NCBI GenBank assembly: GCA_036925085.1
Contig: JAUPFP010000001.1
Location: forward strand, 8,911,002 to 8,975,001
Source of the DNA: Brachycybe producta
Lineage: Eukaryota; Arthropoda; Diplopoda; Playtdesmida; Andrognathidae
Length of the DNA: 64,000 nucleotides
Direction: 5' to 3'
How positions within the stretch are numbered: the first letter of the stretch is position 1; each line of letters starts with the position of its first letter. The position numbers were made by a program, and so were the translations under genes. Below, piece after piece: positions 44,510-57,832 of this stretch. The notes below the pieces were generated by a model, which saw only the letters and a list, made by a program, of their open reading frames with translations, did not search any database and was not told the DNA's origin.

Positions 44510-45482
44510 AAAAGTGTATCAAAATTGAATTTTTGTCACATGTTGACGTCACCGCTACAGAAAAGGCCTACATGCGAAGATTTTTGTAATTTTTTTTTTC
44601 ACTGTAGGCTCTTAACGTTTACAGCTGATAAATGAATTGAATTACTGCTAACTTTTTCTAGTGTTTGAATGAATGAACTTGCAAAAAGAGCCTTTCATGT
44701 GTTTCTTTATTGTACTACTGTATATGGCTTATTATATTTCATCCGGTAAACGCGCGGACGTTATCCCAGACTAGAGAAAAGTAGTAAGGATAATGTTCTA
44801 GAAAAAAAAATCCCGAGTGTTCACTTTTTTATGCTTTCATGTTGAACACGAAAAGACAGAACAAGGCAGACACGTGCCACAGCTTTGTTACACACCCCTC
44901 ATTTAGTACCCTTAAATCCGGCTCTAAACATAACCCGGTGTCTAGAAAAAAGGGCTCATACAATAGTTGAGTGAGTGGTACAAGCAATGGCAGACCAGTG
45001 GCCACAATGACACCGAGGTGTGGTTCAAGAGTCGTGTGTCACAAGCAAAGTTTCCCATGTCGGAAACGATTACTGCATGTAAAATAAGCGTTTAGAAACA
45101 CGCGTCAGCAAAACAATTAGTTTGAAATATCGAATATCATATGATCTAATAATCATGTAAGAGTTTTTTCAAACTTTTCTCTGAGTAAACCCTTCGCAAA
45201 ATGGCACAATGCATCATGCATAGTAAAATTATGACATGAGACTAGGTACGGTTGTCAATAAACAATTTGAGATAAAAGTCTATACAACATTTCAAATATG
45301 AACCAGACAGCTAACATGCAGTCGCTGAACTGTAAATTAAAACTTGTGACGTCAGAAGGATTTGCCAAAAAAACTATTTTTTTGTCATTTTATCTAATAG
45401 GAGTAATAAAAGTACTCAACGTAACTCAAGTACTCTTGTTTTAAACTGTTGAGAACTTCTGAGAATCATCCTCTTTGTTACA
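44510..45482. other. AT-rich noncoding DNA
   Basis: No gene or clear element recognised. Confidence 0.4.
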
Positions 45483-45694
45483 CAGGCATTTACAAATCGG
45501 GACAAACACAAGTTGGCTCCACCCTTTTTATGACGACCGGCAACATCTAATTATCTAATTGGTTGGTTATGTAGTCTGACGTCACATGCTCCGCCCTTTT
45601 CAACGTCGAACGACACAACAAACCAATTAGAAGTTGCCGGTCGTCATAAAAAGGGCGGAGTAAACTTGTGTTCGTCCCGATTTGTAAATGCCTG
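45483..45694. mobile_element. Mutator-type palindromic MITE with 11-bp duplication
   Basis: The ends are near-perfect inverted repeats beginning CAGGCATTTACAAATCGGGA and extending for roughly 70 bp through a CCRCCCTTTT box to GACGACCGGCAAC. A perfect 11-bp duplication TCTTTGTTACA flanks it (45472-45482 and 45695-45705). Long inverted repeats with 9- to 11-bp duplications fit Mutator-like elements. Confidence 0.8.
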
Positions 45695-45839
45695 TCTTTG
45701 TTACAAATAGCCAAAAAGCTAGAAAGCTGAGCTACAAGCTCAGCTGTACAGCTTACCATAATTCAGTCTGAAGTATTTCTTTTTTACAATGTATACTCGT
45801 AAAAAAACAGCTTGTTACACTCAGTTTTTTATACTAATA

Positions 45840-46586
45840 CACAGTGTTCCAAAAAAATGTATACACACTTTGGTTGTTAATAAATTCCATGTTTATTTTT
45901 TTAATTTAACTTGATAATTTTATAATTAAGAGTAAATGTTGCAATAAAGATTAGATATAACAACATTATATCAAGTGTTCAAGATGTCATCCATTTGCAT
46001 AGCTGACATTAGTAAAAATAACTGATCTGCAAACATTAATACATGTATTCCTTGCAATTGTGGACAATTCTCATTTATTTCTTCCCATCTGTACAACTGA
46101 GGAACTTTTTTAAAAAAAAAATTACTCAAAATTTTCAGGAAACGCGAAAAAACCGAATCTTTCTACATGTTAAAGAGATAGAAAACCTGAATTTCGAGTG
46201 GCTTTTACTATAGGATACGTCTTCCTTTTGTAACTTTTATAGAAAAATGATTACAAAACTGCAATAAAATTAAGTTTGGCCAAAATATGAAACTATGAAG
46301 TTTTGTAAAAACTGAATTATGGCAAGAAATCGAACAGAATTGTCGCAAAATTACAAGAGTTTGTTTGCAGATGTCAGCAATGCCTTGATGAGAATGAACG
46401 ACATTTTGAACACTTGAGATAATACCTAATACAGTAAACATAAAACATGCAATGCTTGTTACAGTATATCTAATCTTGATTCTAACATTTACATCTTAAT
46501 TATAAAATTATTACGTTAAATTTAAGAAAATAAACACGGTAATTATTAACAACCAAAGTGTGTGTACATTTTTTGGAGACACTTTG
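45840..46586. mobile_element. Palindromic mariner/Tc1-like element
   Basis: Inverted ends (CACAGTGTTCC and the inverse GGAGACACTTTG) are flanked by TA. Complementarity extends about 150 bp inward (CACTTTGGTTGTTAATAA, then TTTATAATTAAGA). Near both inner ends is a tail-like coding piece, with DILNT before a stop, that points outward on each side (minus strand near 45980, plus strand near 46410). This suggests two copies of the same transposon end joined in mirror image. No catalytic domain was found. Confidence 0.65.
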
Positions 46587-46589
46587 TAT

Positions 46590-49500
46590 ATAGTGTATAT
46601 TTGCATACGCACATTATAATTTAAAAATTAATAATCGATACAATAAACTATTGAAGAAATCTGTCCAAATGTTTGCAGTAATCAATTTGAATGCAAGATT
46701 GCACTCCCTAAATTCTTTCTTCTGTCATCTCCCTAGCCTCAACCACCATGTTACATTTAACAAAAAAAAGTTCCCAACCAACGGTTAAATAAATACAGGT
46801 ACACCTTTATTCTTTATTTAAATCCATAGCCCATGTTACGAAGGTAGAAAGAGATTATCCGCTAGATTATACATCATTGCGATTTAGTCATGGTTGTGGC
46901 CATTCTCGGTTTTCATTTTTTAGTTGTGTTCATTGAACTAAAAGTGAAGTGTCGAGTAAACAATTGATAAGATACTCGGACAATCCAAATCTTGCCAAAA
47001 CCCAAGACATAACACAACTAAATGTTGTTCGGGGAAAGAAATTAAATGATGTATAGAAACGAATACTCCATAAACTTTTACTACCATAACATGAGAAACT
47101 ACAAAATTTAAATGTTGTAATTTATAGTTTAGAAATATTTTGAAAACTTTTTTACGTAGTACAAAAAAAAAGAGAAAAGGTCGTTATTTGTTAAGAATTG
47201 TCAACTACTTTGGTATATTGAGTTTTTATTTGTTGACATCACTAATCTCTCTTATATAGAATGATGATCAGAATCAGGTTGAGATAATCTCAAGTTTACG
47301 ACATCATCCGATTAGACTAGAAACGATTTCATCCATTTGAGAACACAACAAAATTCTCAATGTGTCCTTTTTTCTAACCAAAGAAAAGGTGCAACAAGAA
47401 AACTAGACATAATCTTTAGGGCGGACTTTTCAGAATTGTTTACGAGCACATACTTTGAAGGATTTCCTTTTTTTCTTCTGTACCTACACAATACACACAT
47501 TCTTGGTCTTTAAACTCCTGCCATTGTCCAAGAAAACTAGAAGAAGCGGAAAAGTTCTTTTCCTTCCTAATTACTACATAGCTTCTGTATAAAAGGGGTA
47601 CAAATAAGAATAAATACACTTTCATTCATAGAATAAAATATAAAGAAACTAGAAACTGATCTAAAGTAAAAAAAATAGTAAGTTCCACCTCATTCGAATC
47701 CATCTTGTATGATGACGAAGGTTGAAAATGGAGGCATAAGCAATGCTTCTAGTTCATTGGGGTTGAAGTATGATGATTTGGTTTCCGGCTGGCACGCTTA
47801 GTCCTCATCAGGTTGACTTCACTACATGGAGGGGATGAGTCATGTTTACTCCAACTAGTTGCCATTTGTATAGGGGGGGTGTAGAATGTTAATTTGGTCT
47901 CTGCACACACTCAGTATTTATTCCATTGTAACCTTAGTGGTTACAAAAGAATAAATACGCTTCAAACGTTACGCCGTTAAGAGTGGACGTAGTTGAAGTG
48001 TACCTATGGTTCTTCATGAAATTTTAACTTCGAAAATTCATTGCATGTGATTTATGAGTTTTTATGGTCCTCGAAAGTCTGCTGGGCCCTCCTGACTTTA
48101 TTTCAGTGCTTTTCAGGCCATTTTTTGAAAATATTCTTCAATATTCTTGGAACATTACACTTTTATGCAAATAAAAATTAAAAAAATGTACTAATTGTTT
48201 TTTTTAAGAAATGAAAAATAAAAAATGCATATTTTATAGCAAAAGCCAAATAAATTTAAATGTATGAAGCAACAAAAATGCATCATCAAAACGATTTCCT
48301 TTAGGAAAAATTCTGCAATTTTTATTTTGGATTAAATAAGTATTGCACATACACTAAGACACTAATATGATATCACAGAAAACCAAACAAATGGAGTTGG
48401 AATTGTCATTATGCATTATGTAGGTTTACATTTTATGCAACGTTTTGGCCTTCGTAATCACCTAAAAGCTAGCCTCGACCTCCAATACCAGTCGTCGTGC
48501 GTGATGGATTCGTGTGAGATGGAATCATGTGATATGGGTACTGCCCTGATATTATAAGAGATTTCAATACAAACTTGAAATCTTATTATAGCCACTGTAG
48601 AAATATTCTTCTTCCCTAATTACGGGATTTAAACACACAAAATGCCTACAATTTACCCAACTCACAGCTTTGATATTCAGAAAGGTTGATACACCCCCCC
48701 CCCCCCCAAAAAAAAAAGAAACCTGAATTGTATGATCTTTATGACTTTTATGAGGGTTAAAAACTTAAGGTGGAGTAAAATGTGAAACTCAATTCTCAAA
48801 AAACCCAGGAACCTTCTTTTCTGGGTTTTGCAATAAGAAATAGAATATAGCCTATTTTATGAGACAGGAAGGACTCTTTTTATGCAAGAGACCAACCAAT
48901 CTGTGAACTTCTGCACCCATTTTCGTACTTTTTCTCATGCAGTATGTGTACTTCATAAAGTCACATTAGAAATATTTTTTGAAACCCTTATAAAATATCT
49001 CATACATTTTTCTAGACAGGGTGGAGTTCACGATAATATGGACATAGATATTTGAACATAGAAAATGAACCCAATCATCAAATACAAAAAGTTTAAATTG
49101 AGTTGTCACATAAAATAGGATCGTGCAAAATATTTGGGCGTACAACTTCGAGGTCCACCTCGGTTATCCCAAAGTGCCATAATATAAATCACAAAATCAA
49201 TTGTGGTAATTCTTTCTGTCAACACATAATTTCAATCGGAGAGAGCGAAAGAGAGAGACAGAGAGAGGGTAATTTCTATAATCCACTAAAATTGCAATAA
49301 TCTTTATTATGAGGTTACTTCATTCAACCAGACTTAACAAAATGAATTACAGTAGAACATCTCAGTTGAATTCTACTAAATAACGGTTCTATGCTCGCCA
49401 CAGTTAATCCATCCACAATAAACTATATGATTATAGTCTATGTACAGTATGTGTCCTTGTATGTGTTATGACAAATGAGTATTAGTTTGTAGATTTAGTT

Positions 49501-49637
49501 GGAAATCTGCACTGACCAATAGCAAAATAAAGCTAATTCTATTTTATTTTTTTATGTCCAATTCAAAATCAACTAAAAAACTTCATCGTAAAGGTAGTCA
49601 CAACCGATCGATACCGGCTTGATAATCCTTGCTTGGT
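46590..49637. other. AT-rich noncoding DNA with C/A homopolymers
   Basis: No gene seen. A C14 run followed by A10 is at 48694-48717. Open frames are short and without features. Confidence 0.45.
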
Positions 49638-49913
49638 AAGGTGGTTTTAAAGTGTAAACGCCTCTAGAATTCAGGTACTAATTGAAGAAAAAACATGAAA
49701 TGTGCGTTAGAAACTGGAAGAGTAGCTCATTCACTTAAGGTTACTTTCATGTTGATATCTTTCAAAATAAGCTTTGTATCTGAGCGACTAAGCAAGCTAC
49801 TAAGTGACTGAGCTTACTCTTCTAGTTTTTAAAAACATTACATTTTCAAAATTTTGCTCCTGAAAGACAGAATAATCAGAATTCGAAATTCAACTGTTCA
49901 TAAACCATCTTAA
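49638..49913. mobile_element. MITE-Y copy
   Basis: The left end AAGGTGGTTTTAAAGTGTAA and the right end TTCATAAACCATCTTAA are inverse to each other. Inner boxes TGATATCTTTCAAAATAAGC, GAGTAGCTCATTCACTTAAG and CTAAGTGACTGAGC match the family. Confidence 0.72.
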
Positions 49914-52900
49914 TTGCAAACACTAATTGTGTGTACAATACTTGCTTCAACTTTCTGTTCAGCCAGAATCACACTTTAATGACACTGACAAGCCAGAACT
50001 GATCATCTGAGACTATAGCTTAAACGCGGAATAAATTGTCAAGTTTCAAGAAAAAAATATAATAAATTGTGTTTTAGTAAACAAAATAATAGGTTTGCAT
50101 GAAGAAAAAAAACGTTTTTTTTTTAAAAATGGTGTCTATACGTAAACGAGTGTCGGGTTTAGTCATAAAATTACCATAATTATGAATATAAAAACGCCAT
50201 TTGCATATTTATGTGTATGTGCACTTTTACTCAGCACATGACAACAATAATTTGCATATAATAATACCAAAAATTTATGCAAAAAAAAAGTCGGAATGAT
50301 TCGCTTGATGAACATGCCTGTGTAAGAAGTGAGCAGCTTAAACTATTGTGCCAAATTATTGAGATTTTCCATTCTTGATAAAGTGACACATATACTACCT
50401 GCAATGGTAGAAGGGTTTGTATGGATAAACAGTGTGACTTTTTGACCTACTAATGCATTAAATATGAATTTTCTAAGTTCTAACCCATATGGGATACACA
50501 GCATTAAACTCAAACATAACCTTATATTTTTTTTTAAAAAAAAGTGTATTTAAATATTCACTTAGGTAATATACCACACATGCATCATCACAATCACAAA
50601 GTGACAGTTTGATGGACGAGGGTCTTAGTATTTAAATTTGCATAATATACCCAGTTCTTGTTTCTTATACACATTGTACAGTATGTGTGTGTGTGTGTTC
50701 AATTTCTCTCTATTGAATTCATATTCAAGTAAATATAAAGTATAGCAGAGTTGAGCTGTCACCAACCGTGATGTTAATACCCGAAAATCTCACATGTTTA
50801 ACAATAGGATAAGCTAAACTTATAAATCCCCTTCTTATGTCATGTTAAATAACAAAATACATTTGACGTAAAAAAAAGTATCTGCAAAATATTTTTGACT
50901 GTGAAATTTTGTCATTTAAAATCAAACACAACAACAATATTTTGAACAAATTACTTTTCAAAGTAATTAATTGTAATTAGTAATTACATCAGTGCAAAAC
51001 GAATTAATTACAATTAAATTCAAAAAAATTAACTAAAGTAACTTATTACTCCAAAGTATTTAAATTACTTTCCAATTAGAGATCAGTTGACCGATAATAG
51101 TGTGACGTCATCAAATGCAAAAAAAAATATAAAAAAAACAACTAAAAATATACTAAATTAAACTAAAATTTAAACAAACTTAAGAGTCGTTAAAAATATA
51201 CACGAACAAAGTTGAAAAGTAATTACAATGTAAGTTTTCATTAGAAAAAGTAATTTAAAGTAAAGTAGAAAAATAATCAAAAGTAATGTGTTAAATTACT
51301 TATTACTTGAAAAAGTAACTGATTACTTTTGGCAAATTACTTCCCAGCACTGCAAAAAACCTTATCTTTCTGTCAGAAATTTCAAGTCAAATACTGAATG
51401 GAATGAAGAAACAAATTTCTCTGAAAATTTGTAAAAGTAAACTCTAAGGATATTAGAAACTACTTCCCATACACGAAATAAAACCCCACTGAATTTCATT
51501 TTTTTAGGCATTTAACAGAAGCGCCATATATCTATCAATCAGTGCAAAGCACACAATAGAACTATTCTGATATTTTATTTTTATTTCAAATTTCTGCTGG
51601 TTTTTTTTAGCATGTATGATTCTTCCTTTAATGTGGTAACCCCCCCCCCCCCAAAAAAAATCCAAAAAAAAAGATGAAAAATAGAGGTGGAGTTGGATTA
51701 TTTGTGAAATAACCGTAATAGGCAACAGGCCGCCCAACCGTCACTCAAAAAACATTTCTTTGACTTGAGTTTCTTTCTAGAAGCGTGTAAAGCGGCAGAA
51801 CAATTGATGCTCACTATTTGGGTTCTATGCTCCCTGTGGTCTACAAATTGGACCCTTCATTGATGGATTTCATCCGTATATTGAACCAAAATTGGCGTTC
51901 CGGACGAACAAGCAATTCAGCGTAGCATAAAGTAGCCCCATTGCACCAACAGAAGGACTTCACTTAAATCCTACTTCTATAACTTTTCTCCCCTCAATAA
52001 ATCCACTGAAAGTGACAATCACTTTCAGTAAATCCTTTCTTGTGGCCATATAGAACTTCCAATAATATATATGTATATTTGTTGTGTACAACATGAAAAA
52101 TATGTAGGATTTTAACGAGTTTCCGGAGGCTCAACAGTATTTTTCGAAATATTTCAAAATCAATTTCTTTGTTTGTTATAAACTAGAATAATCATCAAAG
52201 GTGCTAAAAACCAGCATCTTACAAATGCATAATTTTGGTTTTCCTCATTATTACAGACTGAAATAAAAGCTTATTTTAAAGGATAATAAGATGAAAATAC
52301 ATTTAAGTGACTGAGCCATCTTTGAGGAGCTTTTTAAAATCACCTTAACACCAACAAAATGATACTAAATTCACCTATATTTATATATTGCGTCACCATG
52401 TCAACAATTGTACTGAACATGCTAGAAACAATGACTTTGCAAGAAGTGCACCACTTCATTTTTATATTATATAAAAGATTTTCTATCTTGTATCATGTAT
52501 GAAAACACCATGAAGTTTGCAAATTCATTTTGAATGAGAGCCATGAACCAACCGATTAATTGATGAAGAACAGGCAGAAAAATATAGCCACGTCCATTTC
52601 AAGCAAAAGCGTTGGTGCCCTGACGTTGACAAATGAATAGGCTGCCACTTAACACTGCGGAAAAATGGATTCGTCACATTTTCTAGAATCTTTTATTCTT
52701 TTGTCGATTCAGTTGGAATCGAAAATTTACAAAAGTTAAGGCCTAAATATCCAATATTTCTCACCAAGCTAAAAACGCAGTACTCTGCTTATGTAATACC
52801 TTGCGGAACCAATTTTACAACAAAACTGTGATACACATTTTCATTGTGTGTATCTTTGGCTATTATTTAATGATTAGGAGGACATCGTGAGAACTTCAGA

Positions 52901-53374
52901 TTAAAATTGCTCTCAAAATGCATTGTGATTGATAAATTGTAGGATAATATTAAGTTTTATCATGGTTGTACATAAGAATGTCAAAAGTTGCCATTACATC
53001 GCATCTTTTCACATTAAAAAAACTAATAAACACAAATTAATTTATTTTTGTAATATTGAGAATCTCTTAAAAATGAAAATTTCCAAGAAATGTAAAACCA
53101 CTGAAATTAATCACAACTATTGTAGATGAAAAAACAAGGACCCTCCACGAAATTCATTCAAGATTGGCCCCTCATTTTCTAGTGCGAAGGAAATCAGAGA
53201 TGAATTTTTCTGGTTCAAAAACGGTGTGTGGACACTTGTAGATTGGAATTCTGTAAAAATGGTGAAAATCACAAAATATCCGAGATGAGATGAACTCTTT
53301 ACAAAATGCATGCTTCATTTAAACTATTTTTTTACAAAATAATTCATTCCATTGATAATAAAATAATTTATAAG
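49914..53374. other. AT-rich noncoding DNA
   Basis: No gene recognised. It contains a repeat with many GTAATTA and AAATTACTT words at about 50940-51350, ending GCAAATTACTTCCCAGCAC; a related copy begins at the right edge of the window in reverse orientation. It also holds a C13/A8 run at 51640-51660 and a partial MITE-Y at about 52265-52345 (TTTAAGTGACTGAGCCATC). Confidence 0.5.
50940..51350. repeat. GTAATTA-rich interspersed repeat
   Basis: Dense AAGTAATT and AAATTACTT words in both orientations give a palindromic character. The right end GCAAATTACTTCCCAGCAC matches, in reverse complement, GCTGGGAAGTAATTTG at 63941-63956. Confidence 0.55.
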
Positions 53375-53559
53375 CCAATTTCCACTGGAGCATTGACGAG
53401 AAATCCAGTTACAAATGGCTGTATCGAAAAAACTAAAGAAAAACTTGCTCTTTGCCCTCAAGTTTATGGAGCAAGTGCTCAACTTAGTATGAATAAAATG
53501 CGTGAGTATTTACTTAAACTGAGAGAACCATCTCATGTTATGAAGCATTTGCTCAAACT
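53375..53559 (+). CDS. Possible orphan exon
   Basis: An open segment in better composition than its surroundings (PISTGALTRNPVTNGCIEKT at its start, then KEKLALCPQVYG and KMREYLLKLREPS) ends at a consensus donor GTAAGT at 53560, phase 2. The proposed acceptor (TTATAAG at 53374) is weak. The two cysteines and the phase-2 end recall exon 2 of the paralogs at 16-26 kb, but the next expected exon (FFxxC) could not be found, so the relation is speculative. It could be a pseudo-exon. Confidence 0.28.
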
Positions 53560-53599
53560 GTAAGTAGTTGCCTCATTTTCATATGAATAAAAATGACTA

Positions 53600-55290
53600 T
53601 CCTCTTCATAAATTGTGCAAGTTCTCCAGATTTTGTGAGGTACTTCAGGAGAATGCTTGCAGTTGCTGAGAATGATTGACACGTCGATTGTATAACTATT
53701 ATATTACAGATCCTTTTGGCTTATTTATTACAATTATGGTCAAGAAAGAAGTTTACATTTTAATTATGGTCTAAACATTTTATTTTATTTGAAGATTTGT
53801 TTCAATTTTATTAAACAATCATTATTAAATTAATGAGTGAATTCAACCACATTTTTTAATACAAATAATCCCAATTTCAAACACATCTTAAATGTGTACA
53901 ACTTTGAAACAATTTACTACAGGAACTATTTAAGTCGTGAATATTTATGGAGACATCGAATACAGGAAAACATCCATCTATCCATCCTTGTGTTGACTTA
54001 AAAACTTAAATCACAACAAACAAGGAGGAGCCCCACCAAAAAAAAAAAACGAGACAAAAAAGCTTTTGAGGGAGGAATCCCAATAAATATCCATCTAGTC
54101 TCATAAAATAGATTAGTGACCATACAGCCTACCTAGAGGCGATCATGAACAACTCACAACACTTTCAACGATTATTGAGCAAAGTTGTCGATTTATATAG
54201 AAATTTCCCCTCATTTTTTTTTCCATCCTTTCAAAATAAAAAAATGGCTGCCAATGTTATACGCGTGCTTTAAAACATTTTTCAACTTACTACTTTTTAT
54301 TTTTTTACTTTGTCTCTTGTCTTTTATGTCAATAGAAATAAATTTGTTATAGGAACCCCTCTAGAATCTAAGCGAGTTTAATTTACACGCATACAGTTCA
54401 TTGATTGAAATGCACTCATAGGGAAAACCTCGGGACAAAACGGGACATTGGAAAAAAAAAAGAGTAAAAGGGGGTTGGGGAGGTCTACATTGCTCTTAGA
54501 GGTCCCCCATCTACCACCCCATACCTATTTATCCCTGTATATAACAATAGCCTTCTTTTTTCAGTGGTAAATGGCGGGACATCAGTTTTCCCCATCCTCA
54601 TTTCCCCCCTTCAAACTAGGTCCTTTTTTCCCCTCAGTTGAGTTCCTCAAAAACTTTCTCTCAAATCCCTCCCTCCATCTTTTCATTATTTTGTGTTACT
54701 ACCAGTACATGACCCTACTTTGTTTGAATGTCTGACATTTTGACAAAAATTCATTCAGATTACTTCTAACGCTTTTTATAATGGTGTGTCCATATAGAAT
54801 ATCTGAATCAACAAAATTTAACTTTTTTTAAAAAAAAAAAACCTGGTGCTTTTTTTTCATTGAAGAATTTTACAACAAAACAAAAAAAAGCATTTTCATT
54901 TTCGTCTTCTTTTCACACTTTCAATATCCGGAATTGTATGATAGATTTAAAAAGATGATGATTTAAAAATTAAAATCACACAGAGAAGACTGATTTGAAT
55001 TGCAATTAAAATCAATAAAATTAACTTGTTTTAAACCGCAATTTATTTATTAATATTTAATAAATAAAATAGCAACATCATAAAAATCAAGTTATTTTAA
55101 TGAAATTTTTTTAAATGAATGTATTATAAAAATGTACTTGACAGGTAAATAAACAACCGGGATACTTTGTTATACGGCTTTTTTTATAATTATTTTAAAA
55201 ATTTTAAATTTATTGTTTTATGCAATGGCACAACTACGGGAAGCAGTTTGCTCCCGGCCCGGTCTCCAAAAGGTACCCTTCAGATTTAAA
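53600..55290. other. AT-rich noncoding DNA
   Basis: No gene or clear repeat recognised. Confidence 0.45.
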
Positions 55291-55292
55291 AT

Positions 55293-55420
55293 TCCTACCA
55301 TGAAAATTTTATTTCTAAATGTCCTGATTAATAAATAATAATGTTATATTAATTTATTAATTAATATAACATTATTATTTATTAATCAGGACATTTAGAA
55401 ATAAAATTTTCATGTTAGGA
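55293..55420. repeat. Near-perfect palindrome, 61-bp arms
   Basis: Arms 55293-55353 and 55360-55420 are inverse complements with a single mismatch (C at 55298 against the base expected from A in the inverse), separated by the loop TTATTA. The arm starts TCCTACCATGAAAATTTTAT and passes through TCTAAATGTCCTGATTAAT. No target duplication is visible outside. Confidence 0.92.
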
Positions 55421-56950
55421 AGCAGTAAAAAATGCACTTTTTTGGTTTAAGATTGGCGTTCTAGTTTAGCTATGCTAAAGGGTAGTTTGACCGATGGGCA
55501 CCCGCAGATATTGGCACTTATACAAAAGCCAATTATCATATTTTAATATTATAGTTATAATTTGAAAGAAAATAAAGTGTTTGAACTACAATTATAATTC
55601 ACATTTAAAATGCTGTTATTTTTATCACTCACTTTGCTCCCTGCAAATTTTAAGAATAAATTTGTTTTTAAAAATTTCTTTGCTCACTGCAGTGCTGGCG
55701 GAATTAATCGATTTTTGAGGGCTCACGACGCCAAGCCACCCGTTTTTACGCTCGAATTTTCAAATTCAATATCAATTCAACTCAGTACACCTGCAATCAG
55801 CTCGAAAGCCATATGGGAGAGAGGGGATGGCTCCCGCAAGTTGCACGTTTTAAGCATAAGTAAATTGAAAAAATATAAAACATGAAAATCCTTCAAAATA
55901 ACCAGGGCTAAAGGGCTTAACAGCCATTGAAGCTGTAATGCACGAAACAGTCTTAAGTCCAAGATTCCCTTCTGTATACAACTGTCATGTCTCTCTAAAG
56001 AATGAATGAATGGTTTCGATGTAACCTTTCTTGTTTAACTACAACTACTTTTAAATTTATTAGTGTAATTTTTCTTGTTGCCAGTTTCTGTTTTCTTTTT
56101 AAGCTATAGAACATGGGAGGTATTGTAAAATCGAGCAATTCGTGAATAATTGCACCATTTACAAACGACATTCTCATTGTAAAGTCAATCAATAAACCAG
56201 TGTAATATATGTGAATAGACAAGAAAAATTGAAAATTTTGAGCAGTTCATGACTTCCGGGCTGTCAAAACATACGAATATTTTGTTTTTTTAAAAGCTGA
56301 TTTTATGAGGGTTGGGGGGAACGTTTTAATTATAGTTTTGTTTCTTAAATGTTTCTCAATAAATTTTCAAATAAGTGACAACAGTTAGCTAAATACAATC
56401 TAAACTTATGCCCACACACACAACAAACATTTCTGTTGGGTTACACTCATTTCTAAAATTGAATTTTGATTCATATCTCAGTGCTAAAAATCCTTTTGTT
56501 TAAAAATCATTGTGGTAAGCCCATTTTTTTCTGTACATTTGCAGCTTTAATTGTATTTTTTTTAAAGTGAACAAATAATTAAGAGATGACATAATTAATT
56601 GTAATGTTCACAGGTGTGACCACAATTAAAATTGGTTGCAATCCCAATGCATGCGTGCGTGCGGTTTTATTGTATTAAAATATATTAGGATTGACTTCAA
56701 TTTGATCTTTTTTGTGTGTTGTCTTTGTGTACACGTGTGTGCATTAAATAAATACACCTCCGCCGCTACTTTTAACGAGTGGACGTCGTCTTCCCATAAC
56801 AAGCAATTAGAAGCAACCCCCTCTTCGGTCAATGGACACGCGTCGTACACGTGTGTCAAACGGAAATGCGTCATTATTAGGATATTGACGCCATGTTTCA
56901 AGCTAATTGGATAATTCGGATTATTATAGTAGAAATAAAAGTAAAAGTCC
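55421..56950. other. AT-rich noncoding DNA
   Basis: No gene recognised. Open frames at 55610-55885 and 56636-56914 have no motif or codon signal I trust. Confidence 0.4.
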
Positions 56951-56953
56951 CAT

Positions 56954-56956
<3 letters not shown>

Positions 56957-56993
<37 letters not shown>
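56957..56993. repeat. (GA)n microsatellite
   Basis: About 18 GA units. Confidence 0.92.
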
Positions 56994-56996
<3 letters not shown>

Positions 56997-57832
56997 AAAT
57001 CTGTAGTCCCTCTTCTCACCCTGAGGGCTAAATACACATATTCATTCAATAATACATGTACAATTGTATATGTTTTTTTCTGATTTTTATCTTATTAATA
57101 TTAGCAGCATAATATTGAATTGAATTATCTCAGTGCAACCTAATTTGAATAACTGAAAATTTATGGTAATGTTTGCAGAGCATGAAGGACAAAAAATTGT
57201 TTCTTCAGGGTAGAAAAATTATATTATTTGATAACTGAGAATAATGAACTTGGATGAAATATAACTAGCTATTGTTATAGAAAACAAAAAAAAATATTGA
57301 AAATACGTTTTCAAATTGAAAAACCTGTAAATGATTGATTTCAGCATCCTATAATAAAAATTTAAATTACTTGTAACCAAATTAAAATGGCTCAACAGTA
57401 AATTTGTTATGTGTCTAAAGCGAATAGAATTATTTTTTCTAGTAACAATTAGAAATTAGACTAGATATTTGAATGTAAGTTATCAAAATAAAAACTAAAA
57501 TGAATGTTAATTCCATAAGAACAAATTAAAAAATGGCATAATTTTCTGACTTTTTTAAATTGACCTGGTCAAAAGTCACTTTCACTTCCAATTTTGAAAA
57601 AGTGCTTTGAAAACGGTGTATTTTATGTTTATTATTAGTACAAAATAATTTTAAAATTGCAAACATGTAATAGTAATTTAACATATTTTTAACTACTAAT
57701 TTCAGTTTCTATACCAAATTGTATTTTTTTTCTAAAAGTTCTTCTGAAAAAGGTTCATTCAATTTAATACCATTTTGCATGAACTATGGACGCCAATTTT
57801 GTATTATCACAACCACCTTTAATATATTTTAT

